Of a stretch of DNA of 64,000 bases, positions 9,018-21,000 are shown piece after piece. Positions within the stretch are counted from its first letter, which is position 1; every line of letters starts with the position of its first letter. The notes beneath the pieces were generated by a model. It did not search any database, had not been told where the DNA came from, and was given only the letters and a program-made list of their open reading frames with translations. This DNA is from Plectrocnemia conspersa (taxonomy: Eukaryota > Arthropoda > Insecta > Trichoptera > Polycentropodidae). The stretch covers positions 1 through 64,000 of the forward strand of contig VTFK01000362.1 in NCBI GenBank assembly GCA_009617715.1. The letters run 5' to 3'. The translations under genes were made by a program, and so were the position numbers.

Positions 9018-12000
9018 GTGAGATTAAACTTTATCGAATCAATCCATTACTCTGACCCAATTAGAATAAGAGCGTTTATTGACTCAAAGTCGAAGAGAAA
9101 CTTCTGCTACATAGTCAGTTAGGTCAACCGTTGTGTATGCCAGAATCACCCTCGTTATACTATAGTTACAGGCTAGCATTAAACTTCCTGAAAAGCATAT
9201 TTTTCTGAGATACAAAATATATAAAAGATTATCGGTAATTATACATTAGTTCATTTTTATTTGTGCAAAGTACCTACAAGTAGTTTTAAACTTAACATAA
9301 GTTTACTGTGTAAATTTCTACTAAATGCTAAATATAAACTACGATATACTTAATTTTACAGCAGACGTTCTGGTGTTTTCGGTTTATGACTATCTCATAT
9401 TTATAAATTTCATCTTATGAAACCCTTCTCTGATCTATGTTTATTATTATATTGTTGTGCTAAAAAAAGTTAATAACATATTTAATTTTTATAGATATTA
9501 GGTTGTTTCATGTTAATTACTAAAATTGTATTGTAAAAATTATGCTCTATAAACAGAAGTAGCTTTTTGCCAACGATTTAATTGTTGAATTGGAAAGTGG
9601 TCAAATTATTTTTTAATATCACTCTGAATATTGAATTTCGTATTTCAAAGAAATAAATATATGTTTAAAAATATGATAATCTGTTGTGTAAAAGTCAGGG
9701 GAGTATGGGGGATGAGGTAAAATTTTCAATCCTAATTTGATTAATTTTCCAAAATTGATTAGTGAGGTATGAGCTCCGCGTTCTCAAAAAGCAATATTTC
9801 CCAAAATTGAATTTGTTATGATTAATTTTCTATGCATGGTCTTAATATCTCTAGATCTCACCTGATTTAGGAAACGATCAATGAATAATATGTCTATATT
9901 TCAAAGCTTCTTTGTTGTATTATAACCATTGTCCTGATTAGGGATTGCAATAATACCGGTTTTTTTAAAACCGAGAGAAAAAACATTCAATACCGCTATT
10001 ATTGTTATTTTTTTTAATAATTAGTAATAAAAAAAGACCAAAAAAATAATGTATATTCATTCAAAGTTGAATTAAATACTTTATTGTTAAGTTTATGGTA
10101 TAATATATTCTTGAATGTTGATACATGCTTGCGAATTTTGCGAAAAAATCCAAGGATTCATTTTATCAATGACATTTTCCTTGAATATATTGAATAAAGA
10201 TGTAAATATTGTCGTCTTCAAATATAATTTACAAGTAGGAAGTAATTTACAAATAGGAAGCTTTTAAGCAATCTTCCTTTCATTCGGGTACTTCTAAAAA
10301 TACTTTATACGCTGATTCTTTATTGTGTTGTATACTAGTACTAACAAAAATCAATAAGACGACTGTATACAAAACTCTTTCTGTTTGAATTTTGCGAAAA
10401 AATTCAATGATCTTAGAATCAGAACATTTTCTTTGAATATAATAAATAAAGTTATAGTTACTATTGTCGTCTTCATATTTTTTTGAAAATAAAATAAACA
10501 TGCAGGTCAAATTTCGATTTAAGTTGACGATATTTATGATGAATTATTCGTTTATGCATATTTCGTGTTTCAAACAATAAGAAGCTTTTAAACAATCTTC
10601 CTTTCATTTAAGTACTTTTAAAAATACTTTATACGCTGATTCTTTATTGTGTTGTAAACGAGTACTAATAAAAAATAATAAAACGACTTTGTAAAAAAAA
10701 ACCATCTATCTCAATTATTATACATTTATTGTTGGAAAAAATATTTTTGAAAATACAGGAGCAGGAGTTGTCTGAAAAATCATCGTCTTTAATCGACCGC
10801 TTCTGGATGCTTCCTAAATTTTGTACAACAGACCCTAATGAGAAAAAAGTGCGTTGAAAATTTTAAATCTGTTTCTTAAAAATGCGTTTTTTTTCTAAAA
10901 CAGATTTATGTAATTAAGATTTGATTTATTTTTATAATTTTATTTTAATTATTGCACATTTATTATTTATCTTAGAATATTGCAATAATTTTTATTTTTA
11001 AAATATGCATCTCTCGAATACACAGTATATATATTATATTAGTTCTACTTAGTTTAAAAGTAACACAGATTAAATTATAGCTATAAGTATTTATGTAAAT
11101 ATTATTTAATACAATATAATATTTTTAACATTGATATACTACGTCGATAACAGTACTTATACCATATTTGCGTTAACACAGTCAGTTTGAGAGCTATCCA
11201 TTTCACAATCATATTTGAGAAACAGATGGCAAGTTTATCTATCTATCATTAGCTCCAAAGTACACGATACGGATATACGTTCGATAAATTTATCAATACT
11301 CCTGTCTATATTTTGAACAAATGTATAGAAATTAAAATTACTATATTTTTTTATATGTATCAATCAATCGAAGTAATGCTCTAGATTGTGTAGAAAATCT
11401 AATCTACAATAATGATTTATTATTATTTTTGAGAACTAATTAGGAACAGACTTTCACACATTGCCATTTTTAATTTTCGGCCAGTTCGTGCGGTCTGGTT
11501 TTTGCACATTTCTTATGACATTCAGATGTCATAAAATGGTTGCAAGAGAAACTTTTTAGTATTTTGTTCAAATGATTGTTTATGGATTAGCTTCAACTGT
11601 GTGTCTCAATATTTTTAATTAACAGAAAATAGTGCTCTTCCACGAGGCTCATTTTGAAGTAATCTGATTTAGGGCGTGCACACACATATGAGCGACATTA
11701 TTTTATGTCGTTATCAGTTGCTTCTTCGGTAATTTTTTTATCTTGATAGTAGCTCTCAATATTATTTTTATAATCAAAAATATTAAATTATTATTTAATA
11801 CATGTTAAAAAAAATCGGAATATATTTGATTATGTAATATAAATTATTAAAAAAAAAACGTTTTTTTTACGAAAACATTGAAAAAAAGCGGTTCATATCG
11901 TTAGAATGAAAGTTTGTGTGGTATGCATTTGTGAATTTTTCCCTTTTTTTGACATCTAGATGTTGTGAAATGGTTTCAGGAAAAACCTCTAAATTATTAT

Positions 12001-15000
12001 TTAATTATTCATAATTTTGTATTCTTCCGTAGTAACCTAATAGGCGTAAGCCCAATGCGTTAGAGAGTGGTAAATCTGTAAGGCAATCACATATAATGAA
12101 TTGGTGAATCGGTGACTTTTAATAAATTAATTTTAAATTATTAAATGTAATATAATTATATAATATAATATAATCAATAAATGACACTTTCCAATTGGGG
12201 TCGGTTTTTGATAATAGCGCCTAATAATAAAGTCTGCTGCAGTGACTCGAACCCGCGGCCTCTGACTACGCTATTCCGATCTTAAATCATAATGCATAGG
12301 TGCCGAAAACATATTAAAACACCCCTTAAATAGGGTTATTTACTAAAAACGCATTGTTTTAATAACAACCCGTTTTCATATAAAACAACCTAATAGTTAA
12401 TAAACTTTGTTTAAACAAAAGTTATTTTGCAATATCGTGTTTCTTATTTTTAATTTATTCAAAATACTTATTAGCAGTATGGATATTTTTCCGTTGAAAA
12501 TATTAGTTTTATTGTAATACCGTGAATCACACTTTGTTTTAAACTCAGAGAATCAGGATATATTTGTAACAGTTGCAGATGTTTTGTTCTTTTCAATTAC
12601 TATTTCTTGCAGTATAACTCGATTCATATATTATAATATTTGCGTCCATATTTAAAAAAATACCAAACTATGATATTTTAAAAATTATATGTCTAAGTAT
12701 TGAAGGTACACAGTAAATGCAAGCTTCTTGATTCATAAAATCTTAGAAACAAAAAAATTCAATACATAATAAAAAAACAGATGCGGACGCCGACCGGTAG
12801 AAGACGTCCTTCCGTCACATTGCCAAACGCGTGCGTGTTGCTAGCGTAGCTCCAGTGTGTCTTATTTTATCGGTTAAGTTTAGTATATGAGCCTCATAAT
12901 TTCTAAATTGTGTAGTAAATGACTTATTTCATACATAAATACAGAAATAAATAGTATTTTAATTATTTTAAAATATTTTGGCAAAACATTTAATACAACA
13001 AAAAGTTTATTAAATACTTTAATAACTTAACGTAAAAGTATGACAGTTAATTTGACATAACCTTACATTTTATAACCCACATCAATTTTTCAAACGTAAT
13101 TTCAAGTGTCAGAAGATCAAATCTATGTTTAGAATGATAGCTAAACAATTTGTAGATTATGTGTCAAATGATCTAAGTACTGTAATAAAAGATATATTAA
13201 TACTCTCAAAATATCCGAAAAAATATTTTAATTACTATTTAAATTTGCATACTTTAACATTTTATAATCCACAGCATTTTCCTTACGTAGTTAATAAGCG
13301 TCATAAGATAATATCTAAGTTTAGTATAGGAGCTATACATTAGTATTTTTATACTATTTTTTTAATAATCTGATCTAAGAGTATGACATTTATACTGACA
13401 TAAATTAATGATTGTAAAATAATACTAATTCAGATCTCTCATACACATTCACATGGGATTTGAACCCATGTCTTGCATGTATAAGTCCGCGACGTATACC
13501 ACTGTTTTAATATATACTCACAATGATATAAAATATTTAATGGATAAATATCTTGAATAAAAACACTTAATTAGTTTATATCAACTATCCTTGTCCTCTG
13601 GGCTTTCAATTAAGTTTAATGCGTTGCATCTTACGTATCGTAAACATCCTGTTTACTTATAAAGTATTATATATCTACTCGCCTTCGATAGAAACTGAAG
13701 CATTCGTTTTTTTTTTACATTTGCAACTAGAAAATGTATGCTAAGCAAGCAGCAGCGTTGAACCTTGACGAGTTTCGGTCAATTATCGACATTGTCATAA
13801 GCAAAACGACCGTGTGACGTGTCACTGAAAACATTATAAATAGACATTTTCATTTAAATTTTCAGGCATGGCCATACTTTTTACTGTTCATCCTCGTGGA
13901 AAACCTGATACGCCTGTCAGAGGGAAAACCTTCAATAAGGTTCAACGACACCATGACCAGTTTATCAAACGGCCTTATATTAGAGTGTGGCAGGTCAGTA
14001 AGAAACTATAATTTTATTTATTTTAGTAATACATATGTATAGTAAAAATGAATTAAATTATAATGTTTATAAGGAAATTTTATTTAAAAAAATATATTTA
14101 AAATCGCAGATTATTTTAGACTTCAATTTAGAACAGTTTTTTCTATTCGTGTGGCACCCATTTGTCAAGCTTTTTGAGCTTTAAATTATATATATTATAT
14201 ATTAATACATTAATATTAAATTGATTATTTATTATAAAAAAACGCTATGCTACAGTATTCACGTAGTCGTTATTTTATCATTCATTTTTATTTATATATA
14301 TACTGTGTCGCATAAACGCAAAAGTGACGTGTGTATGTAAGCTAGCATAGTAATGATAAGAAGTTATCAAAACCGAATTTAAAATATTTGAACATATGTT
14401 TATCTTGTGATGTTTATTTACACTTATTTAAAATATTTCATAATTTCTATTTATACGTTTAGATAAATATTCACATACGTTTACCAAAGTTTCTTATGAA
14501 TATAACGAAACGTTAATTTGAGTTTGTTTTTAGTTAAATGAGACGAGAAACAATTTAACGGCAAAGTGCTTACAAAATCCCAAAATACAAAAAGTAAACT
14601 AAATGTAGGCAAACTATACCATAATCACTGTTAATCTACTACTTTTAAAGCAAAAAAATCAGTTAAACAAAAATGTGAATATTTAAACGTTGATTAGTTA
14701 TTATATTTTTATGTCAAATTACTTATTTTTTTATTAATAATTATAATTATATTTTTTGTATAAATTATGAGTAATGTAACCAAAATATATTAAATATATT
14801 TTTTATTGTTATTAAAAATCATATGTATTAATACATAAAATATCATATTTAGGATATAAATATATTAATGATTCATAATTATATTATGATTTTTATATAT
14901 TTATTATAAAAAGAGATAAACCAGTGAAATCTGATACTTGAGAGATTCTTATATGGACCCGAATTTTAATTTATATTTTCTATCTCTTATTATTTTTCAT

Positions 15001-18000
15001 TAGAAAGTGACCATTATGACAGTTTATTATTAATAAAATTTATTTTAGATTTATAGACTTTAATTACAGTACGGTATCTCATTTTTTTCTTAGTAGTTAT
15101 TGATTGTGTTTACTTCATTGTCACGCATTGTGATAACGCTTGTCATTTTTCAACAACGACAAACTCACAATAAAATATGTGCTATATAAGAAATAGGTTC
15201 TGTATTTTATAAATAAAAATACCCTCTATAAATTATTAGTATCAGTATCAATTTACCACAAGATTATCCTATTAAGATAAGATATAAATTCAATATGCCC
15301 ATAAATTAAATTTGCCATAACAACATTGAGATCCTCTTCGAATAATTAAATCTACATTATAAATATATCAATATGCACAATTAATATTTACTTACATATA
15401 TTAATACAATGTAGATTTAATACAAAGAAATTTTTTTTTTTTTAAATGAATCTAATGGATAATTAAATACGTAAACGTAAAAAATGTTTACGTTATGAAT
15501 GAACGCTTTTCATTGAACCGTGTATTTATAATGACTGAAAGTGATAGTTGTTTGTTTACGTTATATACACAAATACATATGTATGTATGGATTAAAACAT
15601 TTATAAATATGTATATTATATGATAAACATTTTTATCTCGAACATTAAATTTAGGGTTTTTTGCGTTTTGTAATTTAACCAGTCCTTGACCCAATAGCCA
15701 CAAATTAATCGATTGCTGAAATTATTTCCCACAGTAATTATTTCACAACTGAAACCTGAAAGCGAGAGAAAAAATATTCGCATGTGTAATGAAGCCCTAA
15801 GGGGAGTTTCGAGGGCCGATTTAAATTGCTAATTTTATTAAATATATTTTTTTCTTCCGACCGCAATTTATATTTTATGTAACGACGGTACGATTTATAA
15901 TATAACAATATGCATAAATATTGTCGTTCGCGTTTATTTACGTGTTTTTTTTAATCATACTATCAGACTTTATATATGTATTATATAAATATTTTCTGAA
16001 TACATTAGTTTGCATGAACTTTAATTATATTCATAGTAGCACTCGTGCAAGTGATAATATGTTTATACACGTGTATACTAATCAATGTTCGTATACTTAG
16101 CTACATAATTACTAAACGTGTTAAGAGTGTATACATAATGTTAGTATAATAATAAAAATATATTTACATTTAATTGATTTTAAATAAAATATACTTTTTA
16201 ATTAATTAACTTTTTTTTAGAGCAATGTCATGAGTAGTTTCTAACCTTGCAAAGTCAAGGCAGTAGTTAAATTTATAGTATATTACATCACATCCAAAAT
16301 ATTATATTTAAATACATTACATTGCATCATATAAAATTTGATCTGTATTTAATAATCAAAAAAATAATATATGACGCAATTAATCTATATATTGCACTTA
16401 TAAAAATAATAATTAGCCTATATAAATATTTAGTATACATGTTTCGATAAATCATAGTATATGTATATATTAATTTTTGTGCTATATTTAATACGTACGT
16501 ATTTACGTTCGTTTAATTACTCAAAAGTAATTTTGTCGGCGTACGTTTGAGGACCACTGGTGCAATGCACCTCGGTACAGTTAGCTTGTAATTTAATGTC
16601 GTTTCAAAGGCTGCGCCCAAGCGGAAGGTACACAATCATTACTAGGTATTAAAGGAAAACTTTAGTCGAATTTTCCGCCGGGACTAAATTAAATTTTCAA
16701 TATCTTTCGTTTATGTATTTTAATTAAATGTATGTGTTTGTATTTTTATAGTAAACTATACATTTACACAAAAGTTTAAAAAAACATATAGCTACACATT
16801 TTCTATTTCATTTCATCGTGATTTTGTAGGCAAAATATCCGCTGGAAAATTTGGTAACAATTTATTTTATAAAAATATATGATTTAGCACATATTTAAAA
16901 AAAATGTAGATGACATTATTAGGTGGTGAAGTTAAAATGACAGGTCTTGGAGTGTCGAGTTGTATTATTGTCAACTTTGTGGAGCGTCTAGAATTATCGT
17001 GATGTATTTGGCGTCTCTCCCTTCTGTAACCAAGTGTCACATATTTTTTAATACTGGTTCAAGAAAGCTTTGGCATATCACAGATGTATTTATATAATAA
17101 AATATACCTTTACAGAAAAGTTAAAAACATATTGCTACACATTTTCTATTTCATTTTATTTTCTTCTGTTTCGTGACTTTGCAGACAAAACTCCCAGTTT
17201 ATTTTATAAATATATATAAATTAGCACAGATATAGAAAGATGTATATATGTTTGCGAAACAATTTTATTGCTTCTTGGACACATTTACAAAATGTGCTAA
17301 TGCCTTAACATGTTGATTGCCGTAAAAACGCTTCCGCTTATGAACGACGACATGAATGCCGCTAGGACGCGGGTGTCGTTTATAGTTTTGTATTTTTCAA
17401 AGTAAAATTCTGAAATATTTTTTTTTATATTCTTTTTGACTGAATTTCATTTTTTTCATATAATAAATTATGGTTAACAAAACAAACTTCAAAAATATTT
17501 TTTTTAAATATATTTATAAAATCATCTATACATATTCTAAAAAATGTTTGGCATTCTTAGCATTTACTGCCTAATTTCGCTTGGTTTACGCAATAGTTTC
17601 GTGGTTTAAAGAAAAAAAAATCAGAAATATGTTTTTAAAATATATTTATAAGATCATATATATGCAAAAAAAATGCTTGGTATTTTTAGCATATACCGCC
17701 TAATTTCACGTTCACTATTAAAAAGGTTAAAATAGAAACGGTCCAGATGTTCACTACGGCGATCAGCAACCAAGGGATAGAAAAACAATAGTATTATGCT
17801 CAAAATATAATATATAATCTAGCGCGCATCGTTAATAAACAAAAATCATTTTATTCAGCGGTGTTTAAGGATGAATGTGCTATTAGTTGGACCATAAAAT
17901 ATTTATAATTTACAAAGCAATTGTTTAGTTAGAAGATCTCTCTTCCATTGTTGTGAATATATTGTGTGTGGTATAATTTTTGAGACTTTTGTGCTAATTA

Positions 18001-21000
18001 TCGCTGGAATGACCTCTAAATTGTAACAAATTGTGAAAATATTACGCCTTATTGTTTTTTTATTGACATGCTTTAACCCAATGCGTAGCAACTAAGCAAA
18101 CACAATCAACGACTCAGTAACATATATTATATTAATTAAAACTATGATTACAGATTATAATCAATACATGTCATTATTATCAACCTAGCTTAATTTTATT
18201 TTAATTATTCATCACAATATGTAACCGTGAGGTTAGGAAAATCTCAAAAAACCCAATTATGCATAATCGATTGGAATTATAATTATATATTAATAATTTA
18301 TTTTGATTACTTAGACACGATAAAAATAATCAGAATTTTCAATATCTAACTCGAATTTAATTATCTAATCCTTGATTATTATATAATATTCACTAATTCT
18401 GATCTCCCAGATGTATGGGATTTGAACCCAGGTCTTTTAAGTCAATTGCCAGAGACTTATACCACTCACTTATCGTGCTAGTCAAATTACTTAAATATTA
18501 TTTTAGATAAAAAAATTAATTGCAGCTTTTAAATGATGATTTTGACCAAAAAAATTGTGTCGCTGCAAAATATAGCAGTTGTTTAAATTAAAAAATCTGT
18601 AGTATGCAAAAGATTTTTTAATAATAAAAATAAGGAGAACCTTTACATGCAATCGAACTCGAAGTGCTTTTTTTTGTATTGACCCTTTATGACAATATTT
18701 GCTATCATGAAAAAATATGAGTTTAATCGAAAGGAACATATTTTAGATGTTGCCATTTTCGTAACTTTCTCTATTGCTGCATCTCAGAGTTTGCTTCAAG
18801 ATGTTTATGATCATCAGTTTTTTATACAGTAGAATTTTAATTTATTGTAAATAGAATGGAATAACATTATGGACAAATAAATTATTCATGATCATAAGTT
18901 TTTCAGGAAATAGCAAGTGAAGCAAAATCAATGAACTATTGCGAGCAATTTTAATATTATTTTTAGTATACCATATACACAGCAATATGAATAATTCTTA
19001 GAAAATATATATCGTTAAACACATTTATTATTCAAATGTATAACTAACTATAAACTTTTATTCAACTTTCAGGGTAGCGTTCAGAGGCGCTGAATCGCTG
19101 CTATATTTGTACATTTACGAAAATTTCCGGCTGGTTGATTTGGCTTGGAATTCAGCAGTAACATGGTATCTGGCAGCCCTAGGAGTTGACTTTTGTTATT
19201 ATTGGGTCCATAGAGCTAGTCACGGTAAGATTTGCATATATAAATAAGTATTAACAATGATGAATCTGTTATTGCAACTTTTTAGGCCCGCGGGCCGCAT
19301 GCGGCTCAATTAAAAATTTACTGTGACTCTTTTAATGTTTGCAGCTTTCTATATACATATATTTCATTTTGTTATTCACTAAATAAAAATAGTTATTTAG
19401 TGCAATTTTATATTATGTTTTATGAGTGACACGTGCTATCGTGAGAGACTAAATAAATTCTGGTTTACATATTATAGAAATACATCTTCTGTGGATCTTG
19501 GCTTGTCACAGTGCCGTCTTACTAAATTAGAGTAAGACAGCACTAATACAATGTTTATAACAATATTTGCATTGTTTATTTAAGTTTGTCTGTGATTAAG
19601 TTGAGTTATAACTTACTAATAATATTAGACGTACGTTTATTAATTGCTGTGCTTTGAATTTATTTAATCGTATTAATAATTTATTATATTAATTTTTAAT
19701 ATTTTGGAAAAATAAGATAATATAAAGTCATGATTTTATTTTATCTTTAGACATTGTATTTCAATTCTCTCAAAATGTATTAATCTGAAAAGAATGCGCC
19801 GTATATTAAAAATTTAAGATCTGGAAAAAATCTTACGTCTCAACAACAACTATTTCGAAAAATGATTTCTCAATCTTTCAAAGCAAGTTATGTGGTAACA
19901 AATTTGATTTCTAAACAAAGCAAATCTGTTTACTGCCGATAAATTTATTAAAGTATGTTTTGAAAGAGTTGCAGAAATAATCTGTCCTAAAAATTAAAGT
20001 ATGAGCCGTTGATTTAAAAGTGGGGCAAGTCTATTTTGTTAAAAAAAGAGTTTGAGCTAATTTAAAAATAATCTTAAAATTTCTGTACAAAACCATGTTT
20101 CGAAATAATACCAGATTTTCTTGTTACGCTTCCGCAGAAGTTCACATTCTCTGGGCCCAACATCAAGTGCACCACAGCTCCGAGGAGTTCAACTTAGCAG
20201 TCGGCCTTCGCCAGTCAATCTTGTACGGATGGTGTGGATTTGTAAGTAACTGCTTACTGCTGACAAAAGCTGCGGGCTGAATTTCGTAACACCTTATGTT
20301 TTATTCAGATCTTCTACCTGCCGCTGGCCTTAGTCATTCCACCGGCTCACTTCCTTACACATCAGCAGTTTTCGCTTCTGTACCAGTTTTGGATCCACAC
20401 CGAGACCATAACCACTTTGGGACCGTTAGAGTACATTTTCAACACGCCCAAGCATCACAGAGTGCATCATGGTGAGTTTCGAAATTAAAATACATTTAAA
20501 ATATATGTCACTGACTACATACATTTATTTTGTATTATATATCATGAAGCAATATGTATTTATTTAATTTACACCATACTATAAAATATTTTTTATTTTA
20601 TTTCTATATATGTAATTAAAAGTACAGGTCTTTTAATGTTAGATATAGACAAAGCTTTTGACACGGTATGGCATGATGGTTTGATTTGCAAAATATATGA
20701 ATATTAGAAACCCCGACTATCCCAAAAATTATAATTAGCTATTACTGACATTAGAAAAATATTTATTGTTTTTTTTATAGCATATATCTTTTTTTGTATA
20801 AATCTTTATTATTATTTAAACTGTATTTTTCGATTCTTCATAGCTTTATATATATTCGAATATTATTATATTTTATTGTTTACTGTTCCTCAGTAGAATG
20901 TTTCTCTCTGAAGGTCGATCGTTTTTCATATAAAATATTTTGTGAAGCTGTGAATTATTAAATATTTTTATTAAAACTTAAATTCTTACACAGGTTGCAA

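Larger units (their letters stand above)
9018..13865 (+). other. AGMO intron 1 (4.8 kb) with repeats
   Basis: A phase-0 intron holding degenerate direct repeats (10133-10705), a one-ended MITE copy (11153-11330), SINE copies (12015-12290, 13430-13512) and a small island of less AT-rich sequence (12780-12890). Elsewhere it is AT-rich filler. The open frame at 13125-13343 shows no family motif. Confidence 0.75.
13994..19072 (+). other. AGMO intron 2 (5.1 kb) with repeats
   Basis: A phase-2 intron. Very AT-rich to about 16500. Beyond that it contains direct repeats (16720-17230 and 17496-17712) and a SINE (18061-18480). The small minus-strand frames at 15488, 17903 and 18503 show no motifs. Confidence 0.75.

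Noticed and set aside
13125..13343. 72-codon frame in AGMO intron 1 considered as an alternative exon
   Set aside because: AT-driven composition, no family similarity and no suitable acceptor/donor pair in phase with exons 1 and 2.
13440..18480. tRNA genes suggested by GGTTCAAATCC boxes
   Set aside because: The sequences lack a foldable cloverleaf and continue into shared non-tRNA tails, so they are SINE heads.
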